5,010 bases of DNA from Bacillota bacterium. GTDB lineage: Bacteria > Bacillota_A > Clostridia > Peptostreptococcales > Anaerovoracaceae. The position numbers were made by a program, and so were the translations under genes. The DNA lies in NCBI GenBank assembly GCA_017457585.1, contig JAFTHD010000040.1, forward strand, positions 1 to 5,010. Direction: 5' to 3'. Below, one piece after another: positions 1 through 5,010 of the stretch; the stretch's first letter is position 1, and each line of letters begins with the position of its first letter. The notes beneath the pieces were generated by a model that was given only the letters and a program-made list of their open reading frames with translations, did not search any database and was not told where the DNA came from.

Positions 1-1388
1 CGGAATGCGATGTGCCCGTAATATCATTTGGAGAAGAACTGACGAGAGACCATGATCCCAAATTGCCGGAGCTTACCGAGAGTGAGGTGAGCAGGCACTA
101 TTCCGAAATCGCGCGCAAGTGCCACGGCGTAAACGATGGTTTCTATCCGCTGGGCTCCTGTACCATGAAGTACAACCCGTGGATAAACGAAGAGGTGGCT
201 AAACTCGAGGGGTTCACAGGGGTGCACCCTCTGCAGTCTGAGGATACGGTACAGGGAGCACTGAAAGCCATCAAGCGGACGGAAGACTATCTGGCAGAGA
301 TATCGGGGATGGATGCAATCACGCTCCAGCCTGCTGCGGGAGCACACGGCGAGTTTACAGGACTCCTCCTCATCAAGGCCTATCATGAGGCAAAAGGCGA
401 TACTGCCAGAACGAAGATCCTCGTTCCGGACTCCGCCCACGGTACAAACCCTGCAAGCGCAGTAATGGCAGGTTTCAAGGTGGTGAGCATACCATCTGAT
501 GAAGACGGATACGTTGACCTGGAGGCGCTGAGAGAGGCGGCAGGAGAAGACGTGGCAGGCCTTATGCTGACAAACCCGAATACTTTGGGACTCTTTGACA
601 GAAACATCAGCGAGATAACGAGGATCGTTCACGAGTGCGGCGGCCTCTGCTACTATGACGGCGCCAATCTGAACGCCATCATGGGCGTCGTTCGCCCGGG
701 CGATATGGGCTTTGACGTGGTGCACCTGAATTTGCACAAGACTTTCAGTACCCCTCACGGAGGCGGCGGTCCCGGTGCAGGTCCTGTTGGATGCAAAGAA
801 TTCCTGGCCGGATACCTGCCGGGAGCAAGGATAGAAGAGACGGAGGTCGGCCTTAGAATCAGCAAGGCACCTGAGTCTATCGGCGAGATGAAGAACTTCT
901 ACGGCAACTTCCTGGTAGCCATCAAGGCTTTGGCATATATAGAGACGCTGGGCGCAGAGGGGCTTAAGGAAGCGAGTCAGAACGCAGTTCTTAACGCCAA
1001 CTACATGATGGCAGGACTTAGAAGCCATTACACAATGGCCTGCAAAGACATCTGCATGCACGAGTTCGTCATGGACATCGGCGATATCAAGGAAGAGACC
1101 GGCGTAAGCGCTATGGATATCGCAAAGAGCCTCCTGGACTTCGGCATGCATCCGCCTACGATGTACTTCCCGCTCATCGTCCACGAAGCCCTCATGGTAG
1201 AGCCGACGGAGACAGAAACGAGAGAGACCCTGGATCAGGCGGTGGATATATTCATTCAGCTTGCGGAGAGAGCCAGGACAAATCCGGAATACATGCACAG
1301 CGCACCTCACGGAACCATCATCGGCAGACCGGATGAAGTACAGGCAGCAAGAAACCCTATACTTAGATACGAATTTCCTGAGGAGTAA
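1..1388 (+). CDS. gcvPB: Glycine dehydrogenase (decarboxylating) subunit 2, P-protein beta half; 5' end cut by window edge
   Basis: This is the PLP-binding half of the split glycine cleavage P-protein. With GcvPA it decarboxylates glycine in the cytoplasm and transfers the aminomethyl group to lipoylated GcvH. The frame is open to the left edge (codons for E-C-D-V-P from position 3). The GTG at 12 is therefore almost certainly internal: family members carry a similar CDVP stretch after about 20 N-terminal residues, so roughly that many are missing. Numbering from the codon at 12, visible motifs are GFYPLGSCTMKYNP (about 44-57), TLQPAAGAHGE (about 104-114), TNPNTLGLFD (about 188-197) and HLNLHKTFSTPHGGGGPG, with the PLP Schiff-base lysine at about residue 243 (codon 738-740). 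About 461 codons are visible, against a usual total of about 480-490, so the 3' end is complete. The stop at 1386-1388 lies 3 nt before lplA, which indicates one operon. Identity is near certain from the motifs. Confidence 0.97.
   Translation, partial: ECDVPVISFGEELTRDHDPKLPELTESEVSRHYSEIARKCHGVNDGFYPLGSCTMKYNPWINEEVAKLEGFTGVHPLQSEDTVQGALKAIKRTEDYLAEISGMDAITLQPAAGAHGEFTGLLLIKAYHEAKGDTARTKILVPDSAHGTNPASAVMAGFKVVSIPSDEDGYVDLEALREAAGEDVAGLMLTNPNTLGLFDRNISEITRIVHECGGLCYYDGANLNAIMGVVRPGDMGFDVVHLNLHKTFSTPHGGGGPGAGPVGCKEFLAGYLPGARIEETEVGLRISKAPESIGEMKNFYGNFLVAIKALAYIETLGAEGLKEASQNAVLNANYMMAGLRSHYTMACKDICMHEFVMDIGDIKEETGVSAMDIAKSLLDFGMHPPTMYFPLIVHEALMVEPTETETRETLDQAVDIFIQLAERARTNPEYMHSAPHGTIIGRPDEVQAARNPILRYEFPEE
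1379..1385 (+). promoter_or_regulatory. Ribosome binding site of lplA, embedded in the last codons of gcvPB
   Basis: TGAGGAG lies 6 nt before the ATG at 1392 and is made of the two final GAG codons of gcvPB. This fixes the lplA start. It also means ribosomes finishing gcvPB pass directly over the next initiation site, an arrangement typical of translational coupling. The coupling itself is inferred. Confidence 0.75.
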
Positions 1389-1391
1389 AAA

Positions 1392-2327
1392 ATGATCAAG
1401 AATATCCGGTACATTGAGAGCAACACCACGTACCCATACTGGAATCTGGCTTTGGAAGAATACCTGATGGAGACCTGCGGAGAAGAGGAATGCATACTCT
1501 ATCTTTGGCAGAACGCCAGAACCATTGTGATTGGAAGAAACCAGAATCCGTGGCGTGAGTGCAAAGTAAGCCAGCTGGAGGAAGATGGAGGTCATCTCGT
1601 CAGAAGGCTGAGCGGAGGTGGTGCTGTCTACCACGACACGGGCAACCTGAACTTTACTTTTCTCGTGAGACGTGACAATTACGACCTGGACAAGCAGCTT
1701 CAAGTTATTTGTAATGCAGTGAATTCCCAAGGTATGGAGGCTGTGAGATCGGGGCGTAACGACATACTCACGGACGGTAAGAAGTTTTCGGGCAATGCTT
1801 TTTACAGACAGGGCGATAAGTGTTATCACCACGGAACTCTCATGGTTGACGTTGACACCCAGGTATTGACCCGGTATCTGACGGTGTCGGACGCCAAGCT
1901 GAAGTCCAAAGGTGTGGACTCTGTCAAGTCGCGCGTGACGAACCTGAAAGCTCTCAATCCGGATATTACGATCGAGTCTCTCAAGGAAGCTCTTATAAAT
2001 GCGTTCGGTCAGGTTTACGGATGTGATGCCGTCAAGATGGATGCCGGCGATTGCGACCTTGCGGACATCGAAAGGCGCAAGGAACGGTTTTCATCCTGGG
2101 ACTGGCTGTTCGGACGCAAAATCGATTTCAAACATGAACTTACCGGAAGAACCGAAGCCGGGGAGGTAACACTCCGGCTTCAGGTGGAATCCGGCATCAT
2201 CACAGATCTCGTCGTGTACAGCGACGCGATGGACCACAATGCATCCGTAAGGATAGCAGAACAATTAAAGGGAACGAAGTACACCGCTGATGTGCTGGAC
2301 AAAGCGCTTGCGGTACTCAGCGAATAG
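1392..2327 (+). CDS. lplA: Lipoate-protein ligase A
   Basis: This 311-residue enzyme activates free lipoate with ATP to lipoyl-AMP and transfers it to the acceptor lysine of a lipoyl domain, here most likely GcvH. The N-terminal BPL/LPL catalytic domain spans roughly residues 5-215. It shows RRLSGGGAVYHD at 71-82, a GNLNF segment at 84-88, GRND at 121-124 and KKFSGNA at 130-136. Lys131 matches the catalytic, lipoyl-AMP-binding lysine of E. coli LplA (K133). HHGTLM (146-151) and SVKSRVTNL are also conserved. A C-terminal lipoate ligase accessory domain (about 225-311, beginning near the SSWDWLFG segment) is present, so this is the two-domain, self-sufficient form, slightly shorter than E. coli LplA (about 337 aa). 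The ATG has a good ribosome binding site 6 nt upstream. Its place between gcvPB and lpdA ties it to glycine cleavage and suggests the cell salvages lipoate. An octanoate substrate cannot be excluded from sequence. Confidence 0.94.
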   Translation: MIKNIRYIESNTTYPYWNLALEEYLMETCGEEECILYLWQNARTIVIGRNQNPWRECKVSQLEEDGGHLVRRLSGGGAVYHDTGNLNFTFLVRRDNYDLDKQLQVICNAVNSQGMEAVRSGRNDILTDGKKFSGNAFYRQGDKCYHHGTLMVDVDTQVLTRYLTVSDAKLKSKGVDSVKSRVTNLKALNPDITIESLKEALINAFGQVYGCDAVKMDAGDCDLADIERRKERFSSWDWLFGRKIDFKHELTGRTEAGEVTLRLQVESGIITDLVVYSDAMDHNASVRIAEQLKGTKYTADVLDKALAVLSE

Positions 2328-2360
2328 GATAGGACGCGTGCACAAAACCGGAGAATAGTC

Positions 2361-3767
2361 ATGAGCGAAAGATATGATGTTGTTGTAATAGGCGCAGGCC
2401 CCGGCGGATACGTGGCGGCGATAAAGGCAGCCAAGCTGGGAAAGAGCGTAGCGATCATAGAAAAGACGAGAGCAGGCGGAACATGCCTGAACCGTGGGTG
2501 CATTCCGACGAAGGCCATGCTCCACGCGGCTGAAGTGTACAGGAGCGCCGTGGAGGGCGAGCAGTTCGGGGTCAGCGTATCCGGAGCATCCTTTGATTAC
2601 GGCAAAATATGCGAGTACAGAGAGAGCACCATTGATCAGCTTGTGGGCGGCGTTGAGCAGCTCCTTGCGGGAAACGGTGTCAAGGTGTACGAAGGACTCG
2701 GCAGGCTGCTGCCGGGAAAGAAAGTTGAAATTATCACAGCCATGGGAACGGAGCTGATTGAAGCGGAAAATGTTATTATTGCCACCGGCTCCGTTCCTGT
2801 ACTTCCCCCTATTCCGGGCGCAGATCTGGAAGGGGTGGTTACCAGCGACGGCCTCTTTGGGATGAAGGAGATGCCGGAAAGCCTCATCATAATAGGCGGT
2901 GGCGTCATAGGTACTGAATTTGCCCAGGCGCTTTCAGCCCTGGGGTGCAGGATCACCATCATCGAAGCCCTTGCAAGGCCGCTGGCAAACATGGATAAGG
3001 AGATATCCCAGAATCTGAGGATGATCCTGAAAAAACGCGGTGTTGATATACACGTGTCTTCTACGGTGGAGAGCATCGAGAAGACTGAAAAGGGACTTCT
3101 TTGCAGGTTCAGCGAGAAGGGAAAGGAACAGACGGCAGAAGCCGCTTTCGTTCTCTGCGCCGCCGGAAGAAGAGCCAATACGGAAGGCCTGATTGGAGAG
3201 GGTCTTGAACTTGAGATGGACAGGGGCAGAATCGTTGTAAACGATAGGCTTGAGACTTCCCTGCCGGGAGTCTACGCCATAGGTGATGTGATACCGGGGA
3301 TACAGCTGGCCCACGTTGCTGAAGCGGAAGGCATGTTTGTGGCAGAGGAAATCGCAGGCGAGGATCCTGAGCTTCGGCTGGATATCGTGCCAAGCTGCGT
3401 ATACACAAGCCCTGAAATCGGCTGCGCAGGCATGACGGATGCGGAAGCGAAGGACGCTGGAATCAATGTGGTAACCGGCAAGTTCATCATGAGCGCCAAC
3501 GGCAAGTCCCTGATCGCAGGCGAAGAGAGAGGATTCATAAAAGTTGTGGCAGAAGCAGGCTCAGAAAGGATTCTGGGCGCACAGATGATGTGCGGCAGAG
3601 CAACCGACATGATAGGCGAATTCGTGACGGCGATTGCGAATGATCTCACCGTTTCCAATATGCTCCGCGGTATGCGCGCCCACCCTACATATAATGAAGG
3701 AATCGGCGAAGCTTTGGAAGATATAGTGGGCGGAGCCATTCACGCTATGCCGAAGCGAAAAAAATAG
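2361..3767 (+). CDS. lpdA: Dihydrolipoyl dehydrogenase (L-protein / E3)
   Basis: This 468-residue cytoplasmic flavoprotein reoxidises the dihydrolipoyl arm of GcvH (or of 2-oxoacid dehydrogenase E2) and reduces NAD+. Domains in order are: FAD-binding GxGxxG at 11-16 with the ribose-binding Glu34; redox disulfide CLNRGC (Cys42, Cys47); NAD-binding GGGVIG at 179-184 followed by Glu202, whose acidic side chain fits NAD rather than NADP; a second FAD contact, AIGD, ending at Asp309; and a C-terminal dimerisation domain with the catalytic His441-Glu446 pair (HPTYNE). All catalytic residues are present and the length is normal. There is no N-terminal lipoyl domain of the kind fused to some E3 proteins. 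The ATG is preceded by GGAG at 2350-2353 with 7-nt spacing. It lies 33 nt after lplA with no terminator between them, so it is probably the last gene of the gcv operon. Neighbouring genes favour the glycine cleavage role, but it could also serve other complexes. Confidence 0.96.
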   Translation: MSERYDVVVIGAGPGGYVAAIKAAKLGKSVAIIEKTRAGGTCLNRGCIPTKAMLHAAEVYRSAVEGEQFGVSVSGASFDYGKICEYRESTIDQLVGGVEQLLAGNGVKVYEGLGRLLPGKKVEIITAMGTELIEAENVIIATGSVPVLPPIPGADLEGVVTSDGLFGMKEMPESLIIIGGGVIGTEFAQALSALGCRITIIEALARPLANMDKEISQNLRMILKKRGVDIHVSSTVESIEKTEKGLLCRFSEKGKEQTAEAAFVLCAAGRRANTEGLIGEGLELEMDRGRIVVNDRLETSLPGVYAIGDVIPGIQLAHVAEAEGMFVAEEIAGEDPELRLDIVPSCVYTSPEIGCAGMTDAEAKDAGINVVTGKFIMSANGKSLIAGEERGFIKVVAEAGSERILGAQMMCGRATDMIGEFVTAIANDLTVSNMLRGMRAHPTYNEGIGEALEDIVGGAIHAMPKRKK

Positions 3768-3794
3768 CATTTTGCAGCTTCGTTAATTGCAAAA
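3751..3794 (+). repeat. Overlapping inverted repeats at the 3' end of the gcv operon (possible weak terminator)
   Basis: Two hairpins that exclude each other can be drawn across the lpdA stop codon. The first pairs CGAAGC (3751-3756) with GCTTCG (3777-3782) and has an inner AAAAT/ATTTT pairing (3761-3765 with 3769-3773). The second pairs TTTTGCA (3770-3776) with TGCAAAA (3788-3794) around an 11-nt loop. Neither is followed by a T tract on this strand, so this is not a standard intrinsic terminator. It could stabilise the mRNA 3' end, or be chance in an AT-rich spacer. Confidence 0.3.
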
Positions 3795-3799
3795 AAGCC

Positions 3800-3828
3800 T
3801 TGAACTGACAGCCTGCCTGTGTTATTCT
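3800..3828 (+). promoter_or_regulatory. Sigma-70/sigma-A type promoter of rpmE
   Basis: A -35 box TTGAAC (3800-3805) is followed after exactly 17 nt by a -10 box TATTCT (3823-3828). The -10 is preceded by TGT (3820-3822), giving an extended -10 (TGn) element. Transcription would start near 3834-3836, leaving a leader of about 60 nt before rpmE. The boxes match the consensus at four or five positions each with ideal spacing. This indicates that rpmE is transcribed independently of the gcv operon. Confidence 0.65.
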
Positions 3829-3860
3829 CTTAATGCTGTGAAATCGAAGCAGTAATATGA

Positions 3861-3878
3861 CCCAGGCGCGACCTTGGG
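3861..3878 (+). promoter_or_regulatory. GC-rich leader hairpin upstream of rpmE (candidate L31 autoregulatory leader)
   Basis: CCCAGG (3861-3866) pairs with CCTTGGG (3872-3878), with one bulged T and the 5-nt loop CGCGA (3867-3871). It ends 7 nt before the ribosome binding site of rpmE. Many ribosomal protein genes carry leader structures bound by their own product, and leader motifs have been proposed upstream of rpmE in several bacterial groups. Whether this hairpin belongs to such a class is inference; what is seen is a compact, well-placed stem-loop in a non-coding leader. Confidence 0.4.
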
Positions 3879-3884
3879 CAAGAA

Positions 3885-3891
3885 AGAGGTG
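3885..3891 (+). promoter_or_regulatory. Ribosome binding site that fixes the rpmE start
   Basis: AGAGGTG sits 6 nt before the ATG at 3898. It selects that ATG over the in-frame upstream TTG at 3874, which lies in the 3' arm of the leader hairpin and has no ribosome binding site. Confidence 0.75.
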
Positions 3892-3897
3892 AAAAGC

Positions 3898-4098
3898 ATG
3901 AAGGAAGGAATCCATCCTAACTATCAGGAATGTAAAGTAACTTGCGCATGCGGTAACACATTTACGACAAAGTCAACTGAAGCAGAAATCAGAACTGACA
4001 TTTGCTCAGCGTGCCATCCGTTCTTTACAGGCCAGCAGAAGTTCACTCAGCGTGGTGGACGTGTTGAGAAGTTTAAGAACAAGTACGGTCTTAAATAG
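3898..4098 (+). CDS. rpmE: 50S ribosomal protein L31, zinc-binding (C+) type
   Basis: This 66-residue protein of the large ribosomal subunit sits at the central protuberance and helps bridge to the 30S subunit. It begins [10 protein letters not shown] and ends NKYGLK, both typical of the family, and the length matches Gram-positive L31. The zinc ligands of the C+ form are present: Cys16 and Cys18 (CACG) and Cys36 and Cys39 (CSAC). An extra Cys12 is also seen. In bacteria with two L31 forms, the C+ type is used when zinc is plentiful and the cysteine-free paralogue replaces it in scarcity; no second copy or Zur-like site is visible here. The ATG is chosen because of the ribosome binding site at 3885-3891 and the family N-terminus; starting at the TTG at 3874 would add eight non-conserved residues. 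It has its own promoter and terminator and so forms a single-gene unit. Confidence 0.97.
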   Translation: MKEGIHPNYQECKVTCACGNTFTTKSTEAEIRTDICSACHPFFTGQQKFTQRGGRVEKFKNKYGLK

Positions 4099-4105
4099 TT
4101 GTAAT

Positions 4106-4145
4106 AAACTGCCGCTCTTCTGTAGTATGAAGGGCGGTTTCTTGT
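4106..4145 (+). terminator. Intrinsic terminator of rpmE
   Basis: AAACTGCC (4106-4113) pairs with GGCGGTTT (4133-4140), with one G-U pair. CTTC (4117-4120) then pairs with GAAG (4129-4132) across a 3-nt bulge, with an 8-nt loop. The stem runs into the T-rich tail TTTCTTGT (4138-4145). It begins 7 nt after the rpmE stop codon, so it should end that transcript and insulate the transporter gene downstream. Confidence 0.88.
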
Positions 4146-4146
4146 A

Positions 4147-4176
4147 ACTTGAGATAAATTTGACTTGAGATAAATT
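4147..4176 (+). repeat. Perfect 14-bp tandem direct repeat
   Basis: ACTTGAGATAAATT occurs at 4147-4160 and again at 4163-4176, separated by TG, giving a 16-bp period. It lies in an AT-rich spacer between the rpmE terminator and the transporter leader, overlapping the likely promoter zone. It could be a paired operator for a regulator or a simple local duplication; the sequence alone does not decide. Confidence 0.85.
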
Positions 4177-4192
4177 AAAAACAACTTACGAT
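4165..4192 (+). promoter_or_regulatory. Possible promoter of the transporter gene
   Basis: TTGAGA (4165-4170, within the second repeat copy) and TACGAT (4187-4192) are spaced by 16 nt, which would start transcription near 4199. A competing pair, TTGAGA (4149-4154) with TAAATT (4171-4176), also has 16-nt spacing. The region is AT-rich and follows a terminator, so a promoter is expected here, but the exact boxes are uncertain. Confidence 0.35.
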
Positions 4193-4237
4193 ATTAAACT
4201 GCGGGAATTGGAGAGATGAGAGAGTTTTCCCAAGGTA

Positions 4238-4265
4238 TGCAGCAGATGATTCTGCTGCACTTTTT
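4238..4265 (+). terminator. Terminator-like hairpin just before the transporter gene (candidate attenuator)
   Basis: TGCAGCAGA (4238-4246) pairs perfectly over 9 bp with TCTGCTGCA (4251-4259) around the tetraloop TGAT, followed two bases on by TTTTT (4261-4265). This has the form of an intrinsic terminator, yet it sits about 16 nt before the transporter ATG and downstream of any plausible promoter. That position suggests premature termination control, or the end of a short leader RNA. Confidence 0.6.
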
Positions 4266-4267
4266 GT

Positions 4268-4273
4268 GGGAGG
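4268..4273 (+). promoter_or_regulatory. Ribosome binding site that decides the transporter start
   Basis: GGGAGG lies 8 nt before the ATG at 4282. In-frame ATGs at 4216 and 4237 are also open, but they have poorly spaced purine tracts and would put the terminator hairpin inside the coding region. Confidence 0.65.
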
Positions 4274-4281
4274 CTCAACGA

Positions 4282-5010
4282 ATGTTTGACAGCCAAAGAA
4301 ATGCTATCATTCTCATGTCCATCGTCGTAGTGGTGTGGGGATCGGAACTCTGCGTAGGCAGAACGCTCATCAATACATTCAGCACGGTAAACGTGCTCAT
4401 GTTCAAATATACGGCAGCACTCATCGGCGTGACGGTGATGAAAAAGGTTTTCGCAAGGGACGAGAAGACTGAGAAGAAGGACTTCATCATGTATTTTCTC
4501 GCCACCTTCTTTGGCGTCGTGCTTTACATGATCTGTGAGTACACGGCCATGAGGTACATGCCAATATCACTGGTAACGATTGTGCTGGGATTCGTGCCGG
4601 TGGTCTCCATCATCATAGACAGAATCCTGTACGGCAAAAGGATGACGGGCAAGATCATACTGGGAGTCGCAGGCTCCGTCATCGGCGTTGCTATAGTTAT
4701 CGGAACGGATTTTCACCTGCTCTTCGAGGGCAGGCTGATTGGATACATTCTGGCCTTTCTGGCTGTAATCTCCTGGAACGCGTACAACTTCATGATGACG
4801 CCGCTCTCAGGGAAGTACTCAGACGTGACGGCAGGTTTCAATCAGATCCTTTGCGCATTTCTCATGATGCTGCCTATGCAGCTTACCCATCTGCCCGAAG
4901 TGTCTCTGCTGACGCCAGGCATGATTGTGGGAATCATCTATCTGGGACTTGTAAGCGCAATGATCGGCTACATCGTTGAACCGATTGCCCTGAGAAATCT
5001 GGGACCTACC
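4282..5010 (+). CDS. DMT superfamily (EamA family) membrane transporter; 3' end cut by window edge
   Basis: The frame is open from the ATG to the right edge, giving 243 complete codons of a family usually near 300 residues; about 50-60 are missing. The protein is strongly hydrophobic and has the two-fold EamA layout. Repeat one contains TM1 (about 8-24, with WGS at 19-21), TM2 (36-53), a charged loop (54-67), TM3 (68-86), TM4 (95-112) and TM5 (124-141). TM3 to TM5 carry the usual pattern YTAMRYMPIS, a proline-containing TM4, then LYGKRMT. Repeat two starts at about 150 (GYILAFLAVISWN) and reaches the LGLVSAMIGYIVEPIALRNLGP segment typical of its fourth helix. EamA proteins export or import small metabolites, including amino acids and nucleotide-type compounds; the substrate here cannot be told. 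Acidic residues within helices (Glu22, Glu86) are of note. The first helix begins only about 8 residues after this start, as usual in the family, which supports the ATG at 4282. Confidence 0.9.
   Translation, partial: MFDSQRNAIILMSIVVVVWGSELCVGRTLINTFSTVNVLMFKYTAALIGVTVMKKVFARDEKTEKKDFIMYFLATFFGVVLYMICEYTAMRYMPISLVTIVLGFVPVVSIIIDRILYGKRMTGKIILGVAGSVIGVAIVIGTDFHLLFEGRLIGYILAFLAVISWNAYNFMMTPLSGKYSDVTAGFNQILCAFLMMLPMQLTHLPEVSLLTPGMIVGIIYLGLVSAMIGYIVEPIALRNLGPT

Larger units (their letters stand above)
4203..4273 (+). promoter_or_regulatory. Structured leader of the transporter gene with two alternative folds
   Basis: TTCCC (4227-4231) can pair with GGGAA upstream (4203-4207). Alternatively, the wider TTTCCCA (4226-4232) can pair with TGGGAGG downstream (4267-4273; three G-C, two A-U and two G-U pairs), which covers the ribosome binding site GGGAGG. 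The two pairings exclude each other, and a terminator-like hairpin lies inside the second. This is the layout of a switchable leader, but it matches no riboswitch class that I recognise, and ligand-dependent control is inference. Confidence 0.35.

Noticed and set aside
12..14. GTG at 12 as the start codon of gcvPB.
   Set aside because: The frame is open to the window edge and the preceding residues (E-C-D) fit the conserved family N-terminal region, so the gene starts left of the window.
24..1832. A 602-codon open frame on the minus strand opposite gcvPB and lplA.
   Set aside because: It spans two well-identified genes and their junction in antisense, its translation matches no family I recognise, and it has no supporting ribosome binding site context. 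It is explained by codon bias of the sense genes.
2636..3408. Several minus-strand open frames of 99-180 codons opposite lpdA.
   Set aside because: All lie within a fully intact lpdA with all catalytic residues; the translations are serine/proline-rich shadows with no recognisable domain.
3874..3897. TTG at 3874 as the start of rpmE.
   Set aside because: It has no ribosome binding site, lies in a leader hairpin arm, and adds residues absent from the family; the ATG at 3898 has good signals.
4203..4235. Purine-rich GGAGAGATGAGAGAG resembling the opening of a glycine riboswitch aptamer.
   Set aside because: Only the GGAGAGA start is similar; the rest of the conserved aptamer core is absent and the leader is too short for the usual glycine riboswitch architecture.
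4275..4505. A 76-codon minus-strand frame opposite the 5' end of the transporter gene.
   Set aside because: The plus-strand frame gives a clear EamA protein across the same bases, and the minus-strand product has no recognisable features.

Overview
The window looks like ordinary chromosome from a strictly anaerobic, low-lipid-synthesis-type Firmicute (Clostridia/Eubacteriales). The evidence is a split glycine dehydrogenase (separate PB subunit), a lipoate-protein ligase A beside dihydrolipoyl dehydrogenase, and a zinc-type 66-residue ribosomal protein L31 that closely resembles Gram-positive forms. The family-level placement is inference; nothing here fixes a genus.

Region 1 (1-3767) is the distal part of a glycine cleavage operon on the + strand: gcvPB (5' end outside the window), lplA and lpdA. 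gcvPB and lplA are separated by 3 nt, and lplA and lpdA by 33 nt. The genes work together. The P-protein decarboxylates glycine and passes the aminomethyl group to the lipoyl arm of GcvH. LplA attaches lipoate to GcvH. Lpd reoxidises the dihydrolipoyl arm with NAD+. gcvT, gcvH and gcvPA are expected just left of the window but cannot be seen.

Region 2 (3768-4145) is an independent unit: a good sigma-70/sigma-A type promoter with an extended -10, a roughly 60-nt leader holding a small GC-rich hairpin, rpmE (L31), and a clear intrinsic terminator.

Region 3 (4146-5010) starts with an AT-rich spacer holding a perfect 14-bp tandem direct repeat. Next comes a leader with a strong terminator-like hairpin just before a Shine-Dalgarno sequence, and then a DMT/EamA-family membrane transporter gene that runs off the right edge. 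The leader can be drawn in two mutually exclusive folds, one freeing and one hiding the ribosome binding site. It is the most interesting non-coding element here.

No mobile element, CRISPR array, tRNA, rRNA or defence system was seen. I found no convincing sign of a wholly new system; the items worth following are the regulatory leaders.
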